64,000 bases of DNA. It comes from Membranipora membranacea. Lineage: Eukaryota > Bryozoa > Gymnolaemata > Cheilostomatida > Membraniporidae. A program made the translations under genes and the position numbers. Where the stretch lies: assembly GCA_914767715.1 (NCBI GenBank), contig OU612073.1:16678001-16742000 (forward strand). Reading direction: 5' to 3'. Shown here one piece after another: positions 38,108-50,700 of this stretch (position 1 is the first letter of the stretch; each line of letters opens with the position of its first letter). The notes beneath the pieces are model-generated. The model was not told the origin of the DNA. It made no database searches and was given only the letters and a program-made list of their open reading frames with translations.

Positions 38108-39590
38108 CCGGGAGGGATATCCTCCTTATCAGGTCTTTATGTCTTAAGTCTAATTAAGCCAATTAGATAATTAAAGAAGTTTGGATGAGCTAGTGCATGG
38201 AAGTGAAGGATTTGCATACAATGAAAACATGCAGAATACCAGAATACCAAATTAGTGGATCACCAATAGAATTTCCTCTCCTCACAGCTGGAACAATGCA
38301 TACTGTGCTTACTCAAACTCATCAGATCGCATATTCATCACAAAGAATGGTCAGGTTCTGCAGGCAAGGATCATTACATCAAGTTCAAAGAATAAGTAAA
38401 CAACCTGGTATGGTTTCTGAGTCATTGAATGGGTAATGGGAGGGAATGAACTGAAGAGTAGTTACAAATTGTTTGGATTGTGTCCCAAAACTATATTCAT
38501 GTAATCACTATGTAGCTTAGTAAACAGTAATTAGTCAGACTCAAGAGGCACTGTATTGCCCTTCTATACAATCGGTAAATTGAGCATGAAGGTTCAACCT
38601 ACTAATAAGATGAGGCAACCATCGAATAACCTCCCGCCATCTGACTGGTGTACAGCCTTCCCCTGAGTGACGCCTAAAAGTTACCAAACAGCAGGCTCCA
38701 AGATAATGGGCTACTCCAGTATCTAAATGTATCTATATTATATTATTGACCTTCAAAGTTCTGAATTTGTCATTCATGAAACAAAATTATTTTAACCAAG
38801 CTATTGCAAGTGTGCTGGGAGTTACCCCATCATGCAATTAAGCAAACACTGTTTTCGTTAAAAAGTCTACGAGGAGTGGGGGAGGTGTGAAGTCAATTAG
38901 GTAGTTGAGAATGGAAAAAGAAAAAGAAAAGAAAAAATGGTCATTGCCACAGAAATTGTTTTCTAGAGTGAAAATATCCTAACTTCATGATGGCCTTGCC
39001 AACTCTGCCAATGTCACAAACCTCATAAATAAACATTTTGGCATTCTAATAGAACAGAGCTGAACTGGGACTGAAGCACTTCACTGCATTAGGTTAATGT
39101 GTGGTATTTGTATAGCCAAAAATTCCTGGTTGCCTTTAAGTCCTCCATCTATTATTGTGTCAATCAAGCCAACAAATAAAACCATCAGAATTTTTGCTGA
39201 ATAATTATAGTGGAAAAATGCAGACTAAGCCAACCGATTTTACCCCTGTCATCTTGATTGCTATTTTTGTCATATTAGCCACAAAACATTTGAATGTTGT
39301 TTGTCGATCCATTGACATTCTCTTTGTGCACTGAGACTACTCATCGATAATGACAAATACTGTCATGGGCTCAACTTCTCTTCTGAGGACATCGGATATT
39401 AGTGAGTTAATTTCAATCACAATGGTGAACTTGATTATAAGAAAAGGAAATGTGTATTGGAGGATGATTCAGGAAGTGTCCTTAAAAGGATCACTTTGAC
39501 AATGTACTGAACACCCAAGATGACCGAGAGAAAGAGCCCCTAATAAATCAAGTTTTTGGGATATAAATAGTCAAATTATTCATATTTTGT

Positions 39591-39725
39591 TAGTTTATGA
39601 GCTCAAATGCTCAAATGTCAGGGGTAGCTAGCAGTGGTATTTCATTATCAACCACTTTCCCAACAAGTGGTTGATTATGAAATGCCACTACCAGCTCTCC
39701 CGGCACAGTCTGAGCGCTTAAACTA
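39591..39725. repeat. Long inverted repeat / hairpin
   Basis: A 32-bp inner stem (39,626-39,657 with 39,665-39,696, 28 of 32 paired as Watson-Crick) closes a 7-base loop TCCCAAC. The symmetry extends outwards with gaps to TAGTTTATGAGC at the left and, in complement, TAGTTTAAGCGC at the right. A second short perfect palindrome (TATTTTGTAAAT around GAT) follows near 39,728-39,755. It fits a foldback element, and the inner stem would also make a pre-miRNA-like RNA hairpin. Confidence 0.75.
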
Positions 39726-40373
39726 TTATTTTGTAAATGATATTTACAAAATATTATTATATAATATTTGAGAGCGAAAATGCCCTGTAAATTCGAGGGT
39801 CTAGCGCTCCTTCTGAGGGCCAAAGAAGACGATCCCTGGACAATCTTGGTGACCCTGCAAGCAGTGTACAGGTGTGGTATGTCTTATAAAATATATTTAA
39901 AAGCTGCTAACTGGCCAATTTAAAACCTTTTCCAGGCCAATGCCTATATTATTCCGTAATCGAGTAATCACCGAAAAGTGTCTACCCATGACTATGTCAG
40001 GAATTGACACATGTTTTACTGTAAGTATAAGAAGATAGCTGTCGTCACTCTTGCCTGTTTTTGCAATTCAAATTCGAAAAAGAAATTATAGACGGCAAAG
40101 CTAACCATTATTGTTCATTGCAATATGTAACAATCAACAAGATTTGCTCCAATCAACATCATTATGTTATTGATAAAACTGTTCACTCCAAAGCAGTATA
40201 TCTCTCAGAGTCTAGATCTCATAAGTCCTCTAATATTGTCCTTGTGATAACTGCACTGTGAGACGCAAGACGCACAGATAACCTTGAAATAATTATTATC
40301 GTGAATCAGGCCGAATTCCATCCTTACCTAACCTACTCTATGTACTCACAACACTACTGCCTTACTTACAGCG

Positions 40374-40520
40374 TTTATGAGTATACTTGTCGTTGTTCGG
40401 TACTACATAAAGAGCCGTACAGAACACATCACCAGCAGCACATGGCCGAAGTCAAATCTTCATTGTAGGACTGAAAAACTCACCTAGCAAATGATGCGAT
40501 GAAATAATCCTCTAGCTCCT
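40374..40520 (-). other. Two minus-strand splice-donor candidates upstream of the LIM gene
   Basis: Minus-strand donors TTTGCTAG|gtgagt (exon edge at 40,494) and AAACGCT|gtaagt (exon edge near 40,374) lie between the candidate exon at 43.9 kb and the N-terminal exon at 35.9 kb. A short open stretch before the second reads DVFCTALYVVPNNDKYTHKR. Joined to the 35.9-kb exon this one would make a TGA, so it would have to be 5' untranslated. A similar donor (TTTTGAG|gtgagt) is at 46,318. These may be alternative 5' exons or noise. Confidence 0.2.
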
Positions 40521-43500
40521 AAGGTCCGAATCAGCTAACTGACCATGCAGGTGTGAGCTGAGAGCAGTAATAATCCCTCAGCAGACACGCTGTGTAATAA
40601 TAATCCCCTGTGTGTAACTCTTTGTGATGTAAATGGTGTGTTACAGGGGTAGGTTAGTGTAATCCTGAGATGAAACAATGACAATCACTACAGCATTGTT
40701 ACTAACTCTGTGTCAATCCCCGAAATCCGCTTCTCTACAAAGTGATGAGAGTAGGTTGTAAATATATGTAGACTGACTGATAAGGCTGTAGTAGTGCACT
40801 GCAGGATAGTGGCAACTGAACTGATAAGAGAAGCTGATTTCTGACTGCCGGACCCACTAATTATCATGTTATGCATCGTAGTTCCTCATGCTACCGCATT
40901 GTCCATATTTTCTGAATGGTAATTTGATTGGCGAGCGAGGTCAGAGAGAGAAAGAGGGTGTTTAGTAATCCGTGTTGCATGAAGGTGAAGAATGTCATAC
41001 ACAGGTTGTATTTGAGAGCACATAGTCAATTTAAATTCCTGAAAATTAATACAACTTACTATTTTGGTAAAACCTCAAAAGAAATGCCTGTTTTAGAAAA
41101 CTAATCCTGGTCTCCAGAAGACTACAGTAGATTAGCTACAAGTACCCTATTTCTGCCATTTGATGTTTGGTTACAGAATGTGGCAAATAAAAAGATATAA
41201 GCTTCCCCTGTTTTGTTTTCAAGTAGCTCACCAGATGGCGGAAACATTACAAAAGAATAAATTTGAATTATAAATCTTAGACTTGTCAAATTGTGCCAAT
41301 TTTTGGAGTTCAATTTTAAGGAGAATTGTTTTGAGATGACTGTACACCTCATGAACCATGAAATTAAATGGTATTTACTTTAAATTGTGAAATATGTCAA
41401 TCAAATTGGAAAAGTGTGTTTTGATGTGAAAATATTCAGACGCTATTTACTACAAAGAAGTAAGCATGGCGACTTGAAATAGTGCCACAATTTGATGGCA
41501 TTCTTAGAAAAACAAACATTACTGAAAAACAACAATGACTCCAAAACGTGGCATCATGAGTTTGACTTTCATAACCACGGTTTCTCCACCAGGTAAGAGG
41601 TCTGCCGGGGAGGGAAACAAACACAGTCCATAGTATTGACCATGATGGCTGGGAGGCTTATGGCAGGTGGTTTGCCAACCTCCTGTACTCTTTCTAATCT
41701 AATCTACTTAAAATGATACAACATCCAATATGGCAATGCGGATATCAATGGGTCTACCTAAATTCAGAAACTCAGACAACACTTGAACGGGCAGATGATC
41801 TCTAGGACAGCTACTAAACATGAAGTGATTATTGATGAGGCTTTATCTATGTTATCTCTGATCCTACTGACTACTGATGGTCTAATTTACTTTGCATATT
41901 CCGCTATCTCAGCCCTCACACCAATCCTTCTACCATATCGATAATGTGCTCATGAGATACTCAAAGATATGGTGGCTGCGTAACTGAAACTGAAACTTGA
42001 ATCTGATCCAAATCTGAACCAATTATCTTACTGCTCTATCGATTTACCTTTATCTACTCTACAAAAACCGTTGGTGACCAAAATTAATACATCTTCTTCT
42101 CAGCAAGCAACAGGTAACAGCTGCACCCAAAAAAACAATGCTGACACTTTTGACAAACAATATAGGCTATTCCTGTTTCAAGAATGGTAAGTCAAATGAG
42201 AATAAAGCTGTGGCCTGAGCAGGTAATCATGGAAGAGATGGCACTGATGACGTTCACAGAATGGACAAACTAGAATTGGCAGATAAAACCTATGCAATAG
42301 TTATTTTGATGAGATAAGATCTTACATCACCATGTCACAGGGGGCGAACCTGAGACCTGACTGGATGTTTTCTCCTGGGAATTAAAATCCTCTGGGACTT
42401 TGAGGAATGTGTAACGGCTGCCAAATAATCAAATACTTGAGAGGCCAATAAAATAATTTGCAAAAATAGACAGAATACCCATTTATTAGAAATACTAATT
42501 CCTTTTGAAGCCTGCTTTTTTATTGCTAACCAGTTATTCGGGCAGAAATAGCGCAATAGCTACATGTGTCTCATAGGCGACGGCGCCTAATACTAGCGTG
42601 TAGCGCTGTTGATATTTGGACATAAGAAAACAAGATGTGACAACTTCTGAGCCATCAACATTTTCTTTTTAGGGAAAAAGGTTTTCCTTAATTATAGCAT
42701 CAAGAAAATAAAATTCCCTTCTGATACCCTACATCATCTGAAGTCTTACCAATGTGAGAAGATTGATTGGTGAATTCCAGTTTCAATTCATGTGAAGTCA
42801 ACTTTAGTCCAACTAAACACGTGAGGTTAGGTACGTAATGTTACAGCAATCACTGGGGTACTATCAGGTGTAATTGCATGCAGCCAATTTTTGTGGAAGT
42901 AAGTAGTTGTGGCGTCAGATACAATTTTAGGTTTTAAATTAACACCACAATACATAATGATAGCCTGAGTGACCAAGGCATAAAGCTACTCTATTGTGTC
43001 TCCTAGTGAATTATGAAAATTATACCTCTGAGGTTCGGAGGACACACGATTACTAATGCCTTTGTAGATAACATAGCATCTTATGTAACACGGATACTTT
43101 TACCTCTGATTTAGATACAAACTTTTATGAGCAAATACAAATAGCTCATAGATTTTTCTGCACGGCAGATGTTAACTTTTGGTTGTGATGGTTTGATCAT
43201 GTTTAGTAGGATTTACAGCAAACCAAACAGACAAAGAATAGTGTAACAGTATCCTAGTATGTCAAACATGAATGCATCAGGATTTGAAATGTTGTAGACC
43301 TAGTTATGACTCATAAAGGCTTAGATTCTTCCAAATGCCAGTTTTAGGGACTGGCGGGCAGAAAAAAACGTAGTTAGAGGCATTTTTCAAAACAAATGGA
43401 GAATATAAAATCATGAATAGGTGTATCCCAAAAAATAACAAACTAGGGTTTATCCATCCTTGGTAAGGTTTTTCCTCTGATCATTCAGGTCCGATGTACT

Positions 43501-43857
43501 TTGGGCCTTCCGTTGCTCTGTCAATCAATTACACTTATAATAAACTGAACTAAGGATGGCATGTAATCTACCCATGTTAACTGTTGTGGTAAGGTTTACG
43601 TTAGAGTATCAATATACTATAGTGTTATTAATATGTATACCACTACAGGACTGTGAACAATAGAATCAGAAAGTACATAGGCCCTCAACTACACATATCA
43701 GGGTATCACGTTCAGAGCAAGTAAATGACGTAGCAATTAGCTTTGACTGCAAGTGTAAAAAGTATAAAACAGTGATTGCATGCCTGTTTTCATTCTGAGC
43801 CCCCCCCCCCCCTCTATCACTGAAATAATAGCATATACAAATGATGAATGAACTTAC

Positions 43858-43903
43858 CTTTTAGAATGTAGAGGACAGCAGTAGAAGCTGCTGCTATTAG
43901 CAT
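43858..43903 (-). CDS. Candidate upstream coding exon (signal-anchor-like)
   Basis: On the minus strand an ATG at 43,903 opens 15 codons, MLIAAASTAVLYILK, ending in a strong donor AAAAG|gtaagt in phase 1. The next exon model to the left (35857-35393) accepts phase 1 and is open from its acceptor, so the join would read ...YILKGVEKMPVF in frame. A hydrophobic start would be unusual for a LIM protein. The phase match has a one-in-three chance of being accidental, and the exon may be noncoding or belong to another gene. Confidence 0.25.
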
Positions 43904-44705
43904 GAGCAGCTTTAGTGGTAGTAATAGTAACAATCACAGCCTCACGAGCTTAAGTCGGCTAACATCTGTAGATTAATTATTTACAGTGTAAGTTTAACAT
44001 TGTGTTAAATATTATGTTTGCTGTCTGTCTATCCGACTGAATGTGCAGCAGGCAAACTAATATTTACTCTTTAGTATGTTTTGATCCGTGTGATAATCAC
44101 AGTAGAAATACAGGTAATTCAATTCCGACAGCTAACTCGTAAAACTGAACACGGAACAGCGGTTTTATTGTAGTAAGGTTTTCAAGTTTACCTACACTGG
44201 AATTAGGCTAAGGTAAATAATTACTGACATGATATAATAAACTTGAGTAAATAGCCTGAATGCAGTGAGCTGTGTACGTAATACGAGTAGGAGTGTCATC
44301 ATCCCATTATGTCAAGGACATGTCGAGTGGGGGCCTGGGCTGAGATATGCAAACATAGGCTAGGTGAGTTTATGACACTATGTGAGGCAGTAATCAGACT
44401 TTTATTATCCTTGATCAAGTTATTCACACTCTATGGTGTCACGATAGCCATTCCGGATATTCAAAATGAGGTAGACACTTTTATTTTGAACTTTGAGAGG
44501 AACGTAAACTATATGTACTGATACATGTTTTAGTGTCTATATGTCAATGATTATTCAATACAGGTGATAATACTCAATTGTTGTAAAAACTTGGCGACAT
44601 ATCTGCAAATTCCCGATAAGCGGCATTAGCTGAAAAATGTCCATGTGTAAATCACCCGGATGTTCAGCTCGCTGAGTTAGGAATAAGGATATAATATATA
44701 ATGTG

Positions 44706-44736
44706 TATCCCATAGACTTAATAAGTCTATGGGATA
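44706..44736. repeat. Perfect palindrome
   Basis: Two 15-bp arms, TATCCCATAGACTTA and its exact complement, are separated by one base. An outer pair AGGATATA/TATATCCT extends the symmetry with a gap. It could extrude as a cruciform or be a small element remnant. Confidence 0.8.
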
Positions 44737-44880
44737 TATCCTACTCTGGGTTCAGTTGTAAAAGAGTAGGAACAAGATCTTGGTCAATGTTGATTAATTG
44801 ATTTGATTGATTTGTATTTCTATACACCCTATTCCTATATCATGATAAGGATGCTAAACATTGTAAGCTGTAGATCATTA

Positions 44881-44954
44881 GCCTTGTCACACGCCACCAC
44901 GGTTATTGGATTTTTTCAACAAAAAACCCAAAAATAGTGGCCGCGTGACAAGGT
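44881..44954. mobile_element. Small foldback element with TA flanks
   Basis: 74 bp. The left arm CCTTGTCACACGCCACCAC pairs with the right arm, in complement CCTTGTCACGCGGCCACTA, with mismatches. TA lies on each side (44,879-44,880 and 44,955-44,956). Probably a non-autonomous DNA element. Confidence 0.55.
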
Positions 44955-46888
44955 TAGTAGAACATAACAACCACTAAGGTGTAGTATTATTCCAGATCAG
45001 TGGTAACAAACAATGGATATGACCAGAAGTTTACCAAAGGCACTTACTGTTTGGAGGTTTTACTCGTAGCTGTAGTCATGAATCTGTTCAAAAGTCAAAC
45101 TGACCTCCTGCTTGTATATATAAGTATAGGCTACAGCTGCAATGTTTCAGATCTGCTTAGTATTGATGTTCATCACCGAAGCAAGTGGGCACAAAATCAG
45201 CTGCTCAATATTATACACAATCAGTTGTTTACTCAGGTCTGCAACAGTGGATAGACAGTGTAGAATTTAACCACCTTATGTCAACTTATCGGAATGCTGT
45301 CCACACAACCTTCTATTCAGCATCAATTCATCAAATTTATAAATTCATTTCAATCAATCAAAGAACGGACTAAAAGTTATCAACTCTGCGTCAACAAAAA
45401 CGTTTACAAATAAACATACAGCAGCAATATTAATAAAACCACTATACCCAGCAGCAGCAGTGAAAAGCTATAGGGATTACATGATTGATATGGAGTAGGA
45501 TTTCATTTGAAATGATAGTTTACAAATGCCACACTTTTCTTGTAAAATTAGCTTTATCTAAACAAGATTTCACTTATGGTTTTGATTAATGACTATAATT
45601 AATAAACCTTATAGCACCTAATTGGTATTACACATTCTAATCCTACAGTCTCATGACCTATTGATTCTTCAAATAGCTCACATTTCTTATTGTTGGGTGT
45701 ATAGAGTAGATTAACCAGTGTATTGTAGTAAGTGCATGTCAGCTTCTGGGTTTAAAAAGGGCCTATTTCCTATCTGATTGCCCGAAGTACGGGACCAAAT
45801 ACAGCGCTCGGGTACTATGAACAAGGGCCATTCAGGGTTAGTTACTCTTATAGAAGTTTATCATTGAACAGTCCCAAATGAACTGTTAATCTGAAGGTAA
45901 CAATTAATAAATACCGAAGACACTTGAGGACAACACCTGACCATCGCAATCACAAATATCTTTCTCCGAAACAATTTGGAATTTATGAGCTTCTGAATCA
46001 GCCAATATATAAAGACCACTCTGCAATAATTTATCCTGGAGACCACTAAACAGTGAAACACAACTAAGCAAGAAGGAACAAGTAAAATAAAACTGAGAAG
46101 TTCATATATCGGATATAATATCAGAGTATATTGAGTATCAGAGGCATCACAGCTCATCAGTTTCCCCCCACCCCTCAAACTTTGCTCTTGGACCGACCTA
46201 AGCTGGCCTTGATAGCATAGACAAACAGAATCAGAGCAATGAAGAGACAGACAGATAGAACGCTGTATGAACGGAGATACCAATGAGTATTTATAATCTT
46301 TGGAGATACTACTCACCTCAAAATTCAGTTTTTATTCCACTATAGTCAATCTACACAGACAGGCAACATCATATGATGAGCATCACATGATTTACCGAGG
46401 AGACTTACTGTGAGAGAATGGTAACCAAGTTGACTCACTATCAGAATAATGGTAACCAGGTAGCGTAAGGTGAGAGTAGTAATAATCACACTGTTATATC
46501 TCATCAGATAATATATTTAATTAAATAATACAAGAAGAATCTGATCTGAATATCACAGTTGGTAGGCATTTGAGCATGGTAGCCTAGTAGCATAGACGGG
46601 ACGGACTGTACAGGGTAAAGACCATAAAGATAAAATCTGGATATTATATCTCCGTTATAGGTGTTGGATGACACATTTTATCTACGCTGGCTTTGTTGAT
46701 TGCAGCTGATTGTGGAGTAAGTGATACGGAAATCACATTCAAATGTATCAGGTAGTAGCATCTAGATTATTTTCCAGGATTTCCAACATGCCTACAGTGT
46801 TGGTAAAAGAATAATTTACTATTGTCATCAGTGTCAACGGAGCTAAAAAACATTTCCACTTGGCATGTGATTATATTGTTTGTTATCT

Positions 46889-47706
46889 TTATTCTGTCTG
46901 GTCAGCAGTAGGGGCTGATTGCAGCTGATTGGCTGTTCCTGGAGTGGTAGTGGGCCGTTCATCAGTAGCAGGAGTTTGCTCAAGATCCTCAATAACAAGT
47001 TCTTCAGGTTCTGGGGGACGCGACACTATCAGCCCTCGTAATAATATCTGATAATTCTCGCTGATCTCACACTTAGTAGTAACTATTATAGATGCCTCAA
47101 TTGGCTCATCAGGCTAAAAGTTAAAGAAAATAAATTGATTAAAAACATATCCGTGAATCTTCTTACGTTGAATTCCTGAGACTTAGGAGGGGAGTCTATT
47201 ATTATCTCCCCTTGTCAGAAGAAAGCACAACTCCCACAATTTTTAGACAATTATGTTTGCCATTATTATCTGAAGCCTGATACCGAAAGAGTAGAAAGTG
47301 TGACCTCATGATTAGAGCTCTATCAGCCTATGCTTGGCTGGTCTATGGTGACCAGTGGGATATCTCTACCCATGCTACTCATACTAAAAAGGGATTCGTA
47401 TCTCAAATCCGGTCAGAACATGAAAATAAACCCAAAATTTCCTTGCATGTAGTTAACAGCATGAGTAATTGTCTGTACAAATATCATAATGATTGAAAAA
47501 ATTCACATGCTGACAAATGAAGAGGATGCACAGAGGTTTGGTTCTGAGGAGGTATATACAAGTTTACTTACATTATGCGTCTCCGGTGGTGTCCACGTGA
47601 TTGTAATATTCTTCTTTGTGCCAGCCTCTAGATATGCTTTAGGCTCTGATACACTGAATCCCTTTGCGTTTATTACATTCATGTTCTCAAAAGAGAATTC
47701 TCCATT
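46889..47706 (-). CDS. CFAP74: CFAP74 last two exons and stop
   Basis: Exon 47706-47572 (135 nt, phase 0) encodes the final ASH strands, including FENMNVINAKGFSVSEPKAY and ITITWTPPETHN. The terminal exon 47113-46889 begins PDEPIEASIIVTTKCEISEN, finishes the module with QILLRGLIVSRPPEPEEL, and ends in a short acidic and Thr/Pro-rich tail before TAA (46,891-46,889). AATAAA overlaps the stop codon. Another AATAAA lies about 560 bp downstream, near 46,331 on the minus strand. Confidence 0.92.
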
Positions 47707-50700
47707 CTAAGGGAAGAAAATAAAACTAGTTATGAAAGACATACAGACAGAAAAAATGGCAGTTCTTCTAGCTTAAAACTTAAACCTGGCAAAAGTTTTA
47801 CACCTGATTAATTGGGAGTTGAAATCTGTTTTGAAAAATTAAAGACATATGACTTTTATAAATTTGGTGTGTGGTTGTACAACACAGACAACAGTCACAA
47901 CATGGAAATCAATCAAACGGCAAAGTTATGCTTGAATTTTAGTCACATTATTTGGTTCACTGATCTCTGAAAGGCAGCACAACCAAAGCTATAAAGGGTC
48001 AGTACATGTTTTGGTGAGAGGTCAAAGCTATGGTGTAACATGACTATTTTTACCTCCGTCTAATAATGTAAGAATCAAAGATCATAATATTATCAGTAAA
48101 CAGCCACATACATAATATACAGTACACCTGTATGTAATATAATCATGACTTCAGGGAGAATACAAACAAAAATGTTCATGTGCCGATCGTAAATCTTATC
48201 TTGTCAATGTAGGTTTCTTTTCCAAAAAAAAGATCTTTCTGATTTTCTCTCGTTAAAAACTGATATAAAACTGTGATTATTTAATAGAACCTAAGTAATA
48301 TTTTAGGTGAAAGATATTATGGAAACCGATTATTCTGGTACAAATTTAGTCCATGATCAAACCTATAGTCAGCTGGATATGGTTACAGATAGGGTTAACG
48401 ATCTCATGTGAAATGATAAAAAATCAGATCAGATACAAACTGCTTACAAATGGAAACTTCAGCTAAATCAATAGTCAAGATTTGCTGAATTAATACACAG
48501 AGCGGATAACAGCCTGAAAATGAATCTCAGATATTATGAGGTCACACATTGACCTTAAACATAAATAGGGCATCCCCCCCTTAGAGGATGACAATCAGTC
48601 ATAACTATCATCACTATAACTATGACAATTGTTAAGGAAAGAGTTGTCTTCTCATGCCTGAGGCTGAAACCGCTTCTGAATCATATTTATTGTTATTATT
48701 CAATGTAACAGAATAATAATAACTTTTTAACTTTCCTAAAACAAAATTTATGCATTTTATTTGTGACATAAGTTATAATTATCTGACAATTTGAGAGAAG
48801 ATGAAACGTATATATGCTGTGATCAAATCTTTAAAATGTGCAAACTGTCAAGCATTCTATCCGGTCGTGTAGGCCTGTGGTGAATTTGAAACACTACACT
48901 ATGCAAATAATCTCCAAGCTTCCACATGAATTTTTTTTTCTAACATTTGTAATCGAAGAAACTAGAAAGATGAACTTACTTTTCTCTAAACATGAGAATT
49001 CATGAAGAAAGGCAGAAAATCATGAGAACAGAAAGCTAAGCGGAACTTTTCACAATACACAGGGTGGTGTAACGTTCATTGATAATGAGAGTCCTTAGAT
49101 CGAGTTTGATCCCATTTGTCGCATTCCATTTGTTCAAATTTTACCGGCAAGCCAGCGACTCAAAATGCAGACAAGTTGGATCATACTTGATCTCAGGATC
49201 CCCCATTCGAACGGGGCACATGGATGAGCGACTCCCGTATCATTGATGAGTTTAACGGAACAGAAAAATCAACAAACAGAGCTAGTTCACCTTTTTTACA
49301 GGCACTCCATCGCCTCCTTTCTTTAGCTGTTTAGTAGGAGGCATACATACATAACATACATCGATTACCAGTTTAACTTTACTAATGTACTAGACCAAGT
49401 TTGGTCCATCTGCCTGCATTCGGAGTGCTCTTGATCAACTGTTCACGCCGCAGTGTTGTTTAAATTGCAAGGGTTAGGCACTCACCACATCGTGGCGGTG
49501 AAATAGTGTGTGACTTAAGGGCGAGGCTGCAATGACTGCGCCAATATGCTCTCAGTTTGAGGCAGGTCGGAGCACAGCTGGGGGTCCAACAACTCCCAGT
49601 AGTCAGTGGACTGCAGTGGGATTCGAACCCACGACCTTCAACACTTGCGTGCTGAAGGACCGGCGCTCTAACCACTGAGCCACATGCTCCTACTACTCCA
49701 GTGGCGTGACGGTGGCGCGACCAGAGGAAGGGAGAGACTGGAATGCCGGCAATTGGATTAAACTTGATCTACTACTGTACATACACTTTGAGTGACAATG
49801 TAATGTTTTGATTTCCAGAAGGAGACCTAAGTCAACAGCGGTGCACCTCTCGTGATAAAAAGTAGGTGACTCTACTCGGTTGAAAGCTGTAGGGCAAATG
49901 TTAGATTCTGCAGCTCTTGAAGCTATTCACCTAGTCTCAGTTGCTTATCTGGAAAACTATCGACCCACCATTATTTGATTTATTAGGCTGCAAAGACACA
50001 TTGATTTTAGTATCTCAAACCCCGAACTAGATGAGTTACCATTCTCGATATAAGGTGGATGAGGATAGGAGACAGTTTGCAGCAATGCTTACCTTTTTCT
50101 GGCTGACAGCCATTGTTCTTACACAGCCTATAACCAGATCTTCTGTTGCAGTAGAGAAAACTCCATCCCTGGCTACACTATAGAACATGAGCAGTATGTT
50201 GCCTGCTATTGGCTTAGCATCTGAAATGAAACGCATTATTAATTATGTCTTGGTGTGCAGCGAGTAATTATCAGCTGCTAAAACAATGACCACCTTGAAC
50301 GGCGATATCTCCTCATGATTGAAAAGGGTAATACAGCCTGTTATGGAATCATGAAACAATATATCAGGTCTGTATTTGTACTGCCATAGTCTAAGCGCTC
50401 AGACTCCCAATCGAGGAGGAGTTTGAGACCAGTCTCACTGCCACCACCTGATTAGGAGTCCTTAGAGCACTTAGCCTGGCGGTGACACAGCCACACTAGC
50501 GACTATAGGGTCGAACTGAGTGTAGGGTGGGGTAAGGTAAGGTAAGTGAGGATACCAGTTTAAGATGGATACAATCGAATCAATCTCATCTTTACAATGA
50601 TAATGTCACTAGCAGAAGAAGGCAAAAACATTGCTGAGAAAAGTTTCTCAGAAGCGGAAATACCATATGTCATTATTGAACAAGACATGTTAGAACAAGG

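Larger units (their letters stand above)
35858..46888. other. Region between the LIM gene and CFAP74
   Basis: Contains candidate upstream exons (43.9, 40.4-40.5 and 46.3 kb donors), the 39.6-kb hairpin, the 44.7-kb palindrome and the 44.9-kb foldback element. A 151-codon minus-strand frame at 45,861-46,316 begins just inside a donor site and is hydrophobic and Cys-rich, with no domain I recognise. Confidence 0.5.
47707..50092. other. CFAP74 intron between exons 19 and 18
   Basis: 2.4 kb, holding two members of the TAGAYCAAGTTT foldback family and a tRNA-derived block at 49.1-49.8 kb. The rest is AT-rich with nothing recognised. Confidence 0.7.

Noticed and set aside
45861-46316. 151-codon minus-strand ORF
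   Set aside because: A frame of this length is expected by chance in 64 kb of AT-rich DNA. It is Cys- and Leu-rich without a recognisable domain, and its start lies just inside a splice donor.
50395-50540. Possible tRNA- or SINE-like stretch with GAGTTTGAGACC
   Set aside because: Only a loose B-box resemblance; no A-box, duplication or second copy in the window.
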